From assembly GCF_001427305.1 (NCBI RefSeq), contig NZ_LMFZ01000047.1, forward strand, positions 38,695 to 102,694: 64,000 nucleotides of DNA. Reading direction: 5' to 3'. This document shows positions 34,850-43,850 of the stretch, in pieces. The position numbers were made by a program, and so were the translations under genes. Under the pieces are notes generated by a model. That model ran no database searches. It worked only from the letters and a program-made list of their open reading frames with translations, and was not told where the DNA came from. This DNA is from Duganella sp. Root1480D1. Its GTDB lineage: Bacteria > Pseudomonadota > Gammaproteobacteria > Burkholderiales > Burkholderiaceae_D. The stretch's first letter is position 1. The number at the start of each line of letters is the position of its first letter.

Positions 34850-34859
34850 AGGTTGCCGG

Positions 34860-36137
34860 ATGACCTTGTCGCCGTGGCTGCTCCTGCTGCTGGCCTTGCC
34901 GCTCCTGTTGTTGGGCCAGAGCCTGCTGCGCAGCATGCCGCTGCTGGCGCGCTGCAGCATCCCCGTGCCGGTGCCCGGCGGCCTGCTGTTCGCGCTGGCC
35001 TGCCTGCTGCTGCGTCTGGCCGGGCTGGAAGTCGCGTTTGCCACCAGGGTCGATGCGCCGTGGTGGACCTGGCTGGTAACGCCCGACACCGAATGGCTGG
35101 CGCGTCCTGCAAAAAACCTCAACCTGCCACTGCTGGTCGGATTTTTCACCTGCGTTGGCCTGGCTGCACCACTGCGGCTGCTCGCCAGCGGCGGGCGCAT
35201 GCTGCTGGTGCTGCTGCTTGGAACCACCTTGCTTGCCGTGCTGCAGAACGCAGTGGGCGCGGCAGTTGCGACGGCGCTTGGCGCACCACCCTTGCTGGGA
35301 GTCATATGCGGCTCGCTGACGCTGGTGGGTGGGCATGGCACGGCCTTGGGATTTACCGCGCGCTTTGAGCAAGCCGGCATGGCGGCGGCGGCGACCATCG
35401 GCGCCTCCGCCGCAACGTTCGGCCTGCTTGCCGGCGCCCTGCTCTCCGGCCCGCTCGGCATCGCACTGCTGCGCCGCCAGCCGGCAGCCAGCGAGGGCGC
35501 AGGCATCCTGCCCGCCTCCGAACGCCCTGCGGCTCCTGTGGTCGCCGACTTCCTGGCTGATGTGCGGTCGCTGGCGGCACACGGACGCAGCGCAGCCGGC
35601 CACCTGTTACTGGTCGCGTTTTGCGTGAAAGCCGGCGCCTGGATCAGCTTCGGCCTCGACCACTTGGGAGCGGCCCTGCCCGTCTATATGGGTGCCCTGT
35701 TGCTCGGCTTCGCCTTGCGCGCGGCGCACGACGCCGCGGGCGCGGCCTGGCTGCGCAACGAGGTGATCAACCGAATCGCGGCCGTGCTGCTGCCCCTGTT
35801 CCTGGTCATCACGCTGGCGCCGCTGAACCTGGCCGAGCTGGCTGCCGTCGCCGGCCCCATGCTCGCCATCCTCACCGTCAACACGCTCATGACGCTGGCC
35901 TTTGCCGCCTTGCTCATCTATCCGCTGCTGGGCGGCGACAAGGAGGCTGCCGTGGCGACAGCCGGCCTGGCCGGCTACGGCGTGGGTTCAACCGCCACAG
36001 CCGTCGCCGCCATGGACGCCATCACGCGGCAGCACGGCAGCGCCCCGCGCGCCACCACCATCGTGCCGCCGACCGGGGGCTTCCTGATCGACCTGGCCAA
36101 TGCCCCCGTGATCGGCGCGTTCCTGCGCTGGCTGTGA
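34860..36137 (+). CDS. gltS: GltS-family sodium/glutamate symporter
   Basis: The 425-residue membrane protein has about ten helices and matches the ESS family across its length: IPVPVPGGLLFAL, GSLTLVGGHGTALGF (the reentrant-loop GGHGT), VLQNAVGAAVA, and the second repeat's GVGSTATAVAAM and VPPTGGFLIDLANA. GltS imports L- and D-glutamate with Na+. The sequence is diverged from E. coli GltS, so another anionic amino acid cannot be excluded. It converges with the CsgG-like gene across one base. Confidence 0.82.
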   Translation: MTLSPWLLLLLALPLLLLGQSLLRSMPLLARCSIPVPVPGGLLFALACLLLRLAGLEVAFATRVDAPWWTWLVTPDTEWLARPAKNLNLPLLVGFFTCVGLAAPLRLLASGGRMLLVLLLGTTLLAVLQNAVGAAVATALGAPPLLGVICGSLTLVGGHGTALGFTARFEQAGMAAAATIGASAATFGLLAGALLSGPLGIALLRRQPAASEGAGILPASERPAAPVVADFLADVRSLAAHGRSAAGHLLLVAFCVKAGAWISFGLDHLGAALPVYMGALLLGFALRAAHDAAGAAWLRNEVINRIAAVLLPLFLVITLAPLNLAELAAVAGPMLAILTVNTLMTLAFAALLIYPLLGGDKEAAVATAGLAGYGVGSTATAVAAMDAITRQHGSAPRATTIVPPTGGFLIDLANAPVIGAFLRWL

Positions 36138-36138
36138 C

Positions 36139-37014
36139 TCAGTTTTTCTTCTTGGCCGGCTTCTTCTCGAGCTCCTTGGATGCCGGCGTCGAGCCGCCCT
36201 GTACCCCAAGTGCGCCGCCCGTCCCCATGCCGCCGGCGACCTCCTGCGCCTTGTAGTTGCGTACCGCCTTCACCAGCTGGTTGTACGAATCCATGAAGGA
36301 AGCAATCAGGATCTTGCCTTCCGGCGTGTTGGAGTAACCGCCGGCCGAACCGAAGCCGCCACCGCCGAACAATGCACCGCCAACATTGAAGTCATAATTC
36401 TTGGCGCTGCCTTCCGCAGCAGCCAACTGGATGCCGGAACGGTTGTCCACCATCAGCAAGGTGGTCGATGCCTCGTTGGCTTTCAGCCCGCCAGCGACCA
36501 CGCCGGCCACGCTGCCCAGCAGGCCCAAACCGCCCAAGGCGCCACCAACGCCCTGCGTGCCTTTCTGGCTGAAGGTGATGCTCGGGCTCATGGTGTAGTC
36601 GGCCGCCACCATCTGGCCTTTGCCGTAATTGCTGCCAGCCCGCATCTCACCGGACGACGCCAGCGCCCGTTCCTGCATCAGCTTACCCATCGCCGCGCCG
36701 CGCTCGACAACGACGAAGCAATTCGATTGCTGGATCATCATACGCAGCACAGGCACGGTCGAGCCGAGCTTGTATTGCGACAGGTGGTGGTACCAGGGCG
36801 CAGCGGTGTCTTCCACTACGCCCAAGGTGCCCAGCGGCTTGTCACATTTTTCCAACTGCGTGTTGGCATTGGACGCCGTGGCGCCACCCGCGGAACCCGT
36901 AGCCATGGTAGGAGCACCGCCCAGCTTGGGGTCCGTTCCCGCGCAGGCAGACAGCATCAGCATTGCCAGGCCAGCTAAGGAATTCCCTGATATGAAGCAC
37001 GTCTTATTGTCCAT
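36139..37014 (-). CDS. CsgG/HfaB-like lipoprotein
   Basis: The 291-residue protein starts at ATG 37014; GGGGAG lies five bases upstream, which rules out the in-frame GTG at 37020. The lipobox is LSAC near residue 23. The CsgG-type core shows VPVLRMMIQQSNCFVVVERG, GQMVAADYTMSPSITFSQ, and a Gly-rich central stretch. CsgG forms the outer-membrane curli export pore. The protein lies alone, with no csgB, csgE or csgF genes nearby, so it may be a stand-alone secretion lipoprotein or an LpoB/FlgO-like relative. The C-terminus is Lys-rich (ELEKKPAKKKN). Confidence 0.75.
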   Translation of the reverse strand: MDNKTCFISGNSLAGLAMLMLSACAGTDPKLGGAPTMATGSAGGATASNANTQLEKCDKPLGTLGVVEDTAAPWYHHLSQYKLGSTVPVLRMMIQQSNCFVVVERGAAMGKLMQERALASSGEMRAGSNYGKGQMVAADYTMSPSITFSQKGTQGVGGALGGLGLLGSVAGVVAGGLKANEASTTLLMVDNRSGIQLAAAEGSAKNYDFNVGGALFGGGGFGSAGGYSNTPEGKILIASFMDSYNQLVKAVRNYKAQEVAGGMGTGGALGVQGGSTPASKELEKKPAKKKN

Positions 37015-37139
37015 GTTCACTCCCCACTAGAAACGACCGTTTGAACTCATCGGCGTCCTTTGAGAATAGGCCACATCGACAAAAAATCTATGTATAGTTA
37101 CTAGCGCAAGACCAACTCAACTGTTAGAAGGAAGCCTTC

Positions 37140-37436
37140 ATGAAAAAACTGATCATTGCCGCCCTGGCCCTGTCTTGTTCCGCCGCCTTCGCTGCGGATC
37201 CGGCGCCGGCAAAGAACTCCCAACAATCCAAAATGACGACCTGCAACAAGGAAGCCGAGGGCAAGAAAGGCGACGAACGCAAGGCCTTCATGAAGGAATG
37301 CCTGAGCAAGAAGCCTGTTGCGCCAGCGACGCAGCAGGACAAGATGAAGACCTGCAACGCGGACGCGGCAGGCAAGAAAGGCGATGAGCGCAAGGCCTTC
37401 ATGAAGGAATGCCTGAGCGCGAAGAAAGCTGCCTGA
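37140..37436 (+). CDS. PsiF-family exported small protein
   Basis: The 98-residue protein has a signal peptide (KKLIIAALALSCSAAFA) and two PsiF repeats, each about 26 residues (MTTCNKEAEGKKGDERKAF and MKTCNADAAGKKGDERKAF, then MKECLS). The PsiF repeat is named from a phosphate-starvation gene in E. coli, but no pho box is clear here. Each repeat has a Cys pair that could form a disulfide. The role is unknown. It is divergent from the CsgG-like gene. Confidence 0.9.
   Translation: MKKLIIAALALSCSAAFAADPAPAKNSQQSKMTTCNKEAEGKKGDERKAFMKECLSKKPVAPATQQDKMKTCNADAAGKKGDERKAFMKECLSAKKAA
37261..37417 (+). repeat. Duplicated segment inside the PsiF gene
   Basis: The DNA encoding GKKGDERKAFMKECLS occurs twice, at about 37261-37308 and 37372-37419, nearly identical except for silent changes (GACGAA versus GATGAG). 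It marks a recent domain duplication. Confidence 0.7.
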
Positions 37437-37448
37437 CCAGCCTCAGGC
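37431..37448. terminator. Possible bidirectional hairpin between PsiF and DUF885 genes
   Basis: GCCTGA-N6-TCAGGC spans the two converging stop codons (37434-37436 and 37448-37450). It has no T run, so it is only a weak terminator candidate. Confidence 0.3.
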
Positions 37449-38731
37449 TACCTCAAGCCGCTGGCGAGGCGTGGCGATGACAGCAATGTCTTGAACGCTT
37501 CCCAGCGCTGCTTGCGGGCGGCCACCGGATCGGTGGCCGTCACGTGTTTTTCCACCCAGGCTTTGACCATGTCCTTGCCCAGGTTGTAGTTGATGACGTA
37601 GCCGCGGTTGGCGTCATAGAACGACAGGCGCTGCGTCGATTTCTCCGGCGGGTACAGGGCCACATTCACCAGCCACTCAATGGTCTGCTCACGCGTCCAC
37701 TTCCCCTCCAGGTAAGCCTGGGCCGCATCGTTGTCGGCATAGCTCAGTTTGCCTAGCAGCTTCATCAGTTGCGCATATTGCGAAGCCAGTGCCGCATCCA
37801 GGCCCGCCAGCGGGTACAGCACCTTCTGCTCGAAGGCCAGCCGCTCCTCATCGGTGAACGCCATTTCAATGCCGTAGTTCGCGCTGCCCTCGGCGATCAG
37901 CGACATCGGCGAATACAGCGGGTAGACGCTGAACTCCACCCAGTTGCGCTGCTTGACCAGCGACTGCTCCAGCAAGGCATTGTAGACGTGATGGCCCGGA
38001 TAGCCTTCGTGGCAGCCCAGGTCTACCGCGCGTTCGATATAGATCGGGAATTCGGTATTGATCTGGATCAGGCTGTGCGCATTGCCCTTGTACCAGTTAT
38101 AGCCGGACCACGGCTTGTTGCTGACGAATTCCAGCACGAAGCTTTCCTTCTGAGGCAAAGCCATGAAGGCAGCGGTGCGCTCGCGGCAGGCGGCAATGGC
38201 TGCATCGAATACCGGCTTCAGCTTGTCCTTCGGGATCGCGAACCTGGCACGGAAGGCTTTCAGGCGCTCCGGCAGCGGGCCGTCGCCTGGCAGCAGCTTG
38301 TCGACCTGCGCCACCAGCGCCATGTAGTAGGCGCGGTCGTGGTGCGGGGTGACCGCGTCATACAGCAGCGCGGTTTCTTCGTCGAAGCTGAATTTGCGGC
38401 CTTCCATCATTTCGACGCGGGCTTGCATGGCCTTGAGCTGCTTGGACAGGAACTCGATGCGCAGCGCCTCATCGGCGCCGCCAGCCTTATGCTGCGCGAT
38501 GTCGCGCTGGGCGGCCACCACGCCGGCCTTGATCGATGCCAGGCTTTGCTTTTCCTTCGCCGCCTGCTGCTCCAGTTCCGGCGGCCCGTAATAAGCATCC
38601 ACATAGCTGGCATCGTGCTGGCCGATGGCCAGCGCCAGCTTGCGATAGCGCTCCGCCACGTCCTGCACCGATGCCGCCATGGCGCTGCCTGCCATCAGCA
38701 TGGCCAATCCCCCAAGTACGATTTTTTTCAT
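37448..38731 (-). CDS. DUF885-family exported putative peptidase
   Basis: The 427-residue protein starts at ATG 38731 with GAGGAG just upstream. A signal peptide (KKIVLGGLAMLMAGSAMA) exports it. It contains the DUF885 motif CHEGYPGHHVYNALLE, an HExxxxH-like metal site, followed by YSPMSLIAEGSANYGIEM, where the Glu acts as the third ligand. Proteins of this family are predicted zinc carboxypeptidases related to M3/M32 enzymes. The gene is followed by the PAS hybrid kinase on the same strand upstream, 40 bases away. Confidence 0.8.
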   Translation of the reverse strand: MKKIVLGGLAMLMAGSAMAASVQDVAERYRKLALAIGQHDASYVDAYYGPPELEQQAAKEKQSLASIKAGVVAAQRDIAQHKAGGADEALRIEFLSKQLKAMQARVEMMEGRKFSFDEETALLYDAVTPHHDRAYYMALVAQVDKLLPGDGPLPERLKAFRARFAIPKDKLKPVFDAAIAACRERTAAFMALPQKESFVLEFVSNKPWSGYNWYKGNAHSLIQINTEFPIYIERAVDLGCHEGYPGHHVYNALLEQSLVKQRNWVEFSVYPLYSPMSLIAEGSANYGIEMAFTDEERLAFEQKVLYPLAGLDAALASQYAQLMKLLGKLSYADNDAAQAYLEGKWTREQTIEWLVNVALYPPEKSTQRLSFYDANRGYVINYNLGKDMVKAWVEKHVTATDPVAARKQRWEAFKTLLSSPRLASGLR

Positions 38732-38771
38732 TGTCTCCTCTACGGCCTGTGTCAAAGTCGTAGAGTGTAAC

Positions 38772-40685
38772 TCAGCCCGTGCGCAGCTGGCGGGCCAGGT
38801 CGGCCAGGCGATACGGCTTGCCGACGATAGCAAACTCCTGCTCCGATTGCGGGAAACCTGACGACAGGATGATCTTGATATGGGGGTAGCGCTGCCTCAC
38901 TTCGCGTGCCAGTTCCAGCCCGGTCATCCCGTTCGGCATCATCACGTCGCTGAACAGCACATCGACTTCTCGATCGCGCTGCAGTGTGCGCAAGGCCGCG
39001 GCCGCATCGTTGGCGTGCACGGTGGCATAACCCATGGCCTGGAACAACTCGCGTGCCGACTCCATCACCAGTGGATCGTCGTCCACGATCAGCACGCGCT
39101 CCTCGCGGGCGGGACGCTGCGCCGGCACATCCGGCACCGACTCCGCCAGCGCCGGCAGGAAGAGATTGATGGTGGTACCCTTGCCCGCCTCGGTATCGAT
39201 GGTGACCGCGCCGCCGGATTGCACGATAAAGCCGTACACCTGGCTCAAACCCAGGCCGGAGCCTTTGCCGACTTCCTTGGTGGTATAAAAAGGTTCGAAG
39301 GCGCGCTGGCGCACTTCTTCGCTCATGCCAGTGCCGGTATCAGCCACGCTCACACGCACATAATCGCCGGCAGGCAGCGACCCGGTCTGGTTGGCCTCGA
39401 GCCTGACGTTGCGCGTGGTGACTTCCAGGGTGCCGCCCTCAGGCATGGCATCGCGTGCATTGACTACCAGGTTGAGCAAGGCCGATTCAAAGCGCGCTTC
39501 GTCGATCGAGGCCTGGCGCAGCTTGGGGTCCAGGTCCATTTCAAAGCGCATCAGCGGGCCGGCAGCGCGCCGCAGCACGCCTTCGAAGCCGAGCACCAGG
39601 CGGTTCAATTGCTGCACGCTGGGTTCCAGCGGCTGCTGGCGCGCGAACGCCAGCAATTGCTGCGTCAATGCGGCACCACGCTCGACGGCGCGGCGCATAC
39701 TGTCCAGCACGCGCCCGCCTGTGCCTTCCGGGGGCGCCGTGCACAGGATGTCGATACCGTTCGATACCACGGCCAGCAGGTTGTTGAAGTCGTGCGCCAC
39801 GCCGCCCGTCAACTGGCCGATCGATTCCATTTTCTGCGCCTGGAACAAGGCGGCGCGCGCCTGCTCCAGCGATTCCTGCGCCTGGCGCTGTTCGGTGTTG
39901 TCGCGCGTGACTTTGGCAAAGCCGACCAACTCGCCGTCATCGTCATACAGCGCATCGATCACGGCATGGGCCCAGAAGCGCGTGCCGTCCTTGCGCACGC
40001 GCCACCCTTCGCTTTCGTAGCGTCCTTCGCGCGCCGCCACTTCCAGCCCCCGCTCGGGCACGCCGGCCGCCTTGTCGTTTTCAGTAAAGAAGCGGCGGTA
40101 ATGGGTGCCGAGTACCTCTTCCGGCGCATAGCCCTTGATGCGTTCCGCACCGAGATTCCAGTTGGTGATCAGGCCCTCGGGCGACAACTTATAGATCGCA
40201 TAATCGATCACCCCTTGCACCAGCAGGCGGAAGCTTTGCTCGCTTTCGCGCAAGGCTTCCATGACGCGCTTGCGCTCCGTGACGTCGCGCGTGACGTTGG
40301 CGAAGCCGACATGCTCGCCTTCGGGCGTATAGATCGGATCGATCACCACGCTGGCCCAGAACAGCGAGCCATCCTTGCGCAGTCGCCAACCCTCGCATTC
40401 AAAGCGGCCTTCCCGCAGCGCTGTGCCTAGCGCGCGCCGGGCCAGGCCACCCTTCTTGTCTTCCTCGGTATGGAAACGCGAGAAGTGCGTGCCCAATACC
40501 TCCTTTTCGCTGAAGCCATTAAAGCGCTGGGCACCCGCATTCCAGCTGCTGATGCGGCCTTCGGTATCCATCATGTAGATCGCGTAGTCGCTGATGCTGG
40601 CCACCAGAAGTTCATACCTGGTTGACAAACTCTCAAGCGCCGGGGCTTCGTTGATCATCAGTTTTGTGCGCACTGCTGCGCGCAT
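38772..40685 (-). CDS. PAS-PAS hybrid histidine kinase with C-terminal receiver
   Basis: The 637-residue soluble protein has two PAS domains with PAC motifs (about 20-140 and 145-270), each of the VLGTH(F/Y) type, then HisKA with His298 in GGVAHDFNN, HATPase_c (GSGLGLSQVYGF), and a receiver domain from about 520 with acidic pocket VDDDP and phosphorylation Asp in FSDVMMP. Such HDFNN-type hybrid kinases often sense redox or light through a bound cofactor. No membrane helix is visible, so the signal is cytosolic. The start is uncertain (40685 or 40658). No output regulator lies nearby. Confidence 0.9.
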   Translation of the reverse strand: MRAAVRTKLMINEAPALESLSTRYELLVASISDYAIYMMDTEGRISSWNAGAQRFNGFSEKEVLGTHFSRFHTEEDKKGGLARRALGTALREGRFECEGWRLRKDGSLFWASVVIDPIYTPEGEHVGFANVTRDVTERKRVMEALRESEQSFRLLVQGVIDYAIYKLSPEGLITNWNLGAERIKGYAPEEVLGTHYRRFFTENDKAAGVPERGLEVAAREGRYESEGWRVRKDGTRFWAHAVIDALYDDDGELVGFAKVTRDNTEQRQAQESLEQARAALFQAQKMESIGQLTGGVAHDFNNLLAVVSNGIDILCTAPPEGTGGRVLDSMRRAVERGAALTQQLLAFARQQPLEPSVQQLNRLVLGFEGVLRRAAGPLMRFEMDLDPKLRQASIDEARFESALLNLVVNARDAMPEGGTLEVTTRNVRLEANQTGSLPAGDYVRVSVADTGTGMSEEVRQRAFEPFYTTKEVGKGSGLGLSQVYGFIVQSGGAVTIDTEAGKGTTINLFLPALAESVPDVPAQRPAREERVLIVDDDPLVMESARELFQAMGYATVHANDAAAALRTLQRDREVDVLFSDVMMPNGMTGLELAREVRQRYPHIKIILSSGFPQSEQEFAIVGKPYRLADLARQLRTG

Positions 40686-40708
40686 GAATATGCGAGGATT
40701 TCAGGAGG

Positions 40709-41698
40709 ATGCCACAATCTGCAATTATGTGGAAAACGACTATGTTGCTGGCCATCGCCTTGGCCCTGCCAACGGTAGAAGTTCCCAACACCCGCTCACC
40801 GGTGGACAAGTCCTACCGCAAGATGCTGCAAGGCGTGGAGCGATTCAAGCGCGAGCAGGCGCTGGCGCCGCAGGCCACTTTGCGCTTCCGCCTCCTGCCC
40901 CGCCAGCCGGGCACGGATATGCAGGGCATCACGCTGAAGGTGCTGGGCGATACCACCAGCATGGAAGTGCCGGTCGGCGCCGACAACAGCTTCATCCTGC
41001 AGTACAACGAGCTGCTGTGGCGCGAGGACGGCGCCGTGCTGGCGAACCGCAAGACCTTGTCCATGACATGGCGCGCCGAAGTGCGCAGCCCCGGCGTGCC
41101 GGAAGGCCTGCGGCGCCTGGGCGACCTGCGGCTGGAGTGCCTGGTCGGCATGGAGGCCGGCCTGGTGTCCAACAATGCCCACCTGTTTGCCTGGCTCGAT
41201 GAATTCCTGCGCAGCCCCGACAAGGTGTGCAGCGACCCACACGGCAACTATCTGTTCTTCACGGAAAAGCCATTGTTCTCCATCACGCTGCAGGCAGGCG
41301 CACGGCGCGCCACCTTGCCCTTCCACGCGCTATACGCGGGCAATCCACCAGCCGCCGAAATGCCTTACTGCGATTGCCAGGTGCTGCTGGAGCGCAGCTA
41401 CTTCGCGCCGGTATGGGACCGCTCCTGGCCGGACGATACCTTGCTGAGCTTTGAATACATGGACGACCCGCCGCCCGCCAGCCCGGCGGCCCCGCCCGAC
41501 CGCACGGCAGCGCTGGCCGCGCTCGGCGCTCCCCAGCTCAGCAGGCGCTTCGACAGCGGACGCGAAGTCTGGCTGTACCAGTCCGCGCCACCGGCCCACC
41601 TGGCCTCCGGGCCGGACGGCCGGGCGCGCATGGGCGAGCACGTACTGCTGTTCGGTGCCGATGGCATGACCCTGAAAGCACGCCAGCGGGCACCGTGA
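40709..41698 (+). CDS. Exported protein of unknown function
   Basis: The protein has up to 329 residues. ATG 40709 directly abuts AGGAGG, so the true start may be ATG 40727, which gives a better signal peptide (MWKTTMLLAIALALP). The mature part has no domain that I recognise. It has paired Cys in MPYCDCQVL and mixed beta-rich segments (LRFRLLPRQPG, KPLFSITLQAG, VWLYQSAPPA). The gene is divergent from the PAS kinase with only 23 bases between, so shared control is likely. It is followed by the tRNA-Phe. Confidence 0.6.
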   Translation: MPQSAIMWKTTMLLAIALALPTVEVPNTRSPVDKSYRKMLQGVERFKREQALAPQATLRFRLLPRQPGTDMQGITLKVLGDTTSMEVPVGADNSFILQYNELLWREDGAVLANRKTLSMTWRAEVRSPGVPEGLRRLGDLRLECLVGMEAGLVSNNAHLFAWLDEFLRSPDKVCSDPHGNYLFFTEKPLFSITLQAGARRATLPFHALYAGNPPAAEMPYCDCQVLLERSYFAPVWDRSWPDDTLLSFEYMDDPPPASPAAPPDRTAALAALGAPQLSRRFDSGREVWLYQSAPPAHLASGPDGRARMGEHVLLFGADGMTLKARQRAP

Positions 41699-41823
41699 TC
41701 AAGAAGGGCTATTGGCGCGCGTCTTGTTGAAGAACCGGTAGAACAACGCCATGATGAACGCCATCGGTCCGGATCGAAATCTGCTGCACTCACGACAACG
41801 TTCTATCGCACCGGGCCGAGGGC

Positions 41824-41853
41824 TTGGCAAAAGGAAATCCAGTCTGCTATAAT
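41824..41853 (+). promoter_or_regulatory. Promoter of tRNA-Phe
   Basis: TTGGCA (41824-41829) and a perfect TATAAT (41848-41853) are 18 bases apart, ending 10 bases before the tRNA. Confidence 0.85.
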
Positions 41854-41863
41854 TGCGCGCCTT

Positions 41864-41939
41864 GGCCTGGTAGCTCAGTTGGTAGAGCAGAGGATTGAAA
41901 ATCCTTGTGTCGGTGGTTCGATTCCGCCCCGGGCCACCA
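41864..41939 (+). tRNA. tRNA-Phe (anticodon GAA)
   Basis: The 76-base gene folds as a standard cloverleaf. The acceptor GGCCTGG pairs with CCGGGCC (one G-T pair). The D arm contains TAGCTCAGTTGGTAGAG, the anticodon loop TTGAAAA carries GAA, the T loop is GGTTCGATTCC, and CCA is encoded at the 3' end. It reads Phe codons TTY. Confidence 0.97.
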
Positions 41940-41954
41940 AGAATAAAAAGTGAG

Positions 41955-41982
41955 AACGCCGACCCTTGTGGTCGGCGTTTTT
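41955..41982 (+). terminator. Intrinsic terminator after tRNA-Phe
   Basis: AACGCCGAC-N7-GTCGGCGTT, a perfect nine-base-pair stem, is followed by a T run 15 bases after the tRNA. Confidence 0.9.
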
Positions 41983-42056
41983 GCTTTCTGGCCATATAAT
42001 TTCGTTTGACAAGATTACAAGCGCCGCCCTCCCTCAACCTACGCCGCTCCCTGCAC

Positions 42057-43823
42057 ATGATCGACAAAATCGTCTACGCGCTTACCCATTATTTTGCCTT
42101 GTTGATTTTCGTGTTCGCCTGCTGGGGTGCCGGCCGGGCCCTGCTGCGGCGCGTGAATCAGGGGGGCGCCCCGCCCGAAGAAATGCCTTTATGGCATGGC
42201 ATCGCAGCGGCACTCGGCATCGGCATTTATATCTGCCTGGTCCAATGGCTGGCCATCGCCGGGCAGCTGCGTCTGTTGCCTCTGCTGCTTGCGCTAGGAC
42301 TCGGCCTGGCCCTGTGCCTGCTGGAGTGGCGCGCCCTGCCGGCGCGCAGCGTTCCATCGCTGGCGCAGCGCTGGCAGGCTGCAAATTGGGCCGAACGCGG
42401 CACCGTGTTGCTGATCGCCTTGCTGGTGCTGCCAACCGTCATCGCCCCGCTGTGCCCGCCATTGGCCTGGGACGAAGTGATGTACCACCTGCCGCACGCC
42501 AGGCAATGGGCGCTGAACGGCAAGCTTAGCGTCAACGAATGGCTGCGCTATCCATGGTTCCCCTACAATGCCAACCTGCTGTTCAGCGCCGCCCTGCTAA
42601 CGTATGACGATGTGATGCCGCACCTGCTCAGCGCGTTAGCCGCCTGGCTTACCGCCTTCCTGGTCTACCAGGCCGGCAAGCGCTATGCCGGCAAAAGCGC
42701 GGCCTTCATCGCTGCCATCATTTTCCTGTCCCTGACGCGGGAAGAATTCGACAATGCGATGGTCGACACCAGCGCCGCCCTGTTCATATTCGGCGGCTGC
42801 CTGGTTTTCCACCTCTGGCAGCAGCAGCCCCAGCGCCGCGCACTGCTGGCCTTCGCTGGCTTGATGCTCGGCGTAGCAGCTGGCATCAAGTACCAGGCGC
42901 TGCAGGTACTGCCGCTGCTGGCAATCGCCTTGCTGATCAAGACACGCTCGCCGCGCAACTGGCCCATCGCCGCCGCCGCCCTGCTTCTGCCTTGTGCCTA
43001 TTGGTACGTGCGGAACTACGTGCTGACCGGTGACCCGTTCAACCCGATCGGCGGCAAGCTGTTCGGTTTCAGCGACTGGAACCTGGCCGATTATCAGTGG
43101 CAGCTTGAGGACATCAAGCGTAACGCAGGCTGGCCAAGCTGGGTGATCTGGCCAGCGCTGCTGGCACCATTTATCGCCAAAGTACGCCGGCTGCCGGGCG
43201 CGCCAGCGGCCATGATCCTGGCCGCTGCCGGCATGGCCGTCTGGTTGCTGACCTCGCGCTACCCGCGCTACCTGATGCCGTTCTACCCTGTGCTGGCGCT
43301 GCTGGCAGCAGCCGTCTGGCACTGGCTGTTCGTTACGGCAAGCAGCCGGTTGGCCCGTGATCCCGAGTCCAGGCTGCCCTACAAAGCCGCCGCGGCCAGC
43401 GTCGCCCTGGCTTTGCTGGTCGTGCTGCCGGTTTCGCTGAAAAAGGAATACAAGAGCTGGAAACTGGTGGCTCCGACTGCCGCCGCGCGCGCAGCAGTAT
43501 TGCAGAAGGAGATTGCCGGTTACCCGGTCATGGCCTATTTGCGTGAACACCCGATGGGCCGGACTTACCAGTTCGGCCTGGAAGGCGGGCTCTACTACGC
43601 TCCGCCCGGAACCGGCGGCGATCATTTTGGCCCAGGGCGCTATCGCGATCTGGCAGACCTGGCCCCGCTAGACCTGGCCAAGCGCTTGCGTCAGGCCGGG
43701 TACTCCAGCCTGATGATCAACACCGCTCAATGGCCGAGCATCAATACCCGGCCAGGATTTGCGCAATCCTTCACGCTGGTGCATCAGGACGGTCCGGTAC
43801 TGCTATACCAGATCGTCCCGTAA
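42057..43823 (+). CDS. GT-C fold polytopic glycosyltransferase (GT39/PMT-like)
   Basis: The 588-residue protein from ATG 42057 (MIDKIVYAL) has about eleven membrane helices. LAWDEVMYHLPHA (about residues 138-150) is the GT-C periplasmic-loop acidic motif (D-E) that binds the lipid-phosphate sugar donor, followed by LAWDEV-type loop residues and a WYVRNYVLTGDP region. The C-terminal periplasmic domain is about 130 residues. GT-C enzymes transfer sugars from undecaprenyl-phosphate carriers to lipids, glycans or proteins in the periplasm. It lies next to the glycan operons and converges with the aminotransferase. The acceptor is unknown. Confidence 0.75.
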   Translation: MIDKIVYALTHYFALLIFVFACWGAGRALLRRVNQGGAPPEEMPLWHGIAAALGIGIYICLVQWLAIAGQLRLLPLLLALGLGLALCLLEWRALPARSVPSLAQRWQAANWAERGTVLLIALLVLPTVIAPLCPPLAWDEVMYHLPHARQWALNGKLSVNEWLRYPWFPYNANLLFSAALLTYDDVMPHLLSALAAWLTAFLVYQAGKRYAGKSAAFIAAIIFLSLTREEFDNAMVDTSAALFIFGGCLVFHLWQQQPQRRALLAFAGLMLGVAAGIKYQALQVLPLLAIALLIKTRSPRNWPIAAAALLLPCAYWYVRNYVLTGDPFNPIGGKLFGFSDWNLADYQWQLEDIKRNAGWPSWVIWPALLAPFIAKVRRLPGAPAAMILAAAGMAVWLLTSRYPRYLMPFYPVLALLAAAVWHWLFVTASSRLARDPESRLPYKAAAASVALALLVVLPVSLKKEYKSWKLVAPTAAARAAVLQKEIAGYPVMAYLREHPMGRTYQFGLEGGLYYAPPGTGGDHFGPGRYRDLADLAPLDLAKRLRQAGYSSLMINTAQWPSINTRPGFAQSFTLVHQDGPVLLYQIVP

Positions 43824-43850
43824 AGGGTTGCTGGCGCGCGTGGCCTTGAG

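Noticed and set aside
41864..41939. tRNA-Phe as an integration site for a genomic island
   Set aside because: I found no repeat of the tRNA 3' end, no integrase and no change in base composition downstream.
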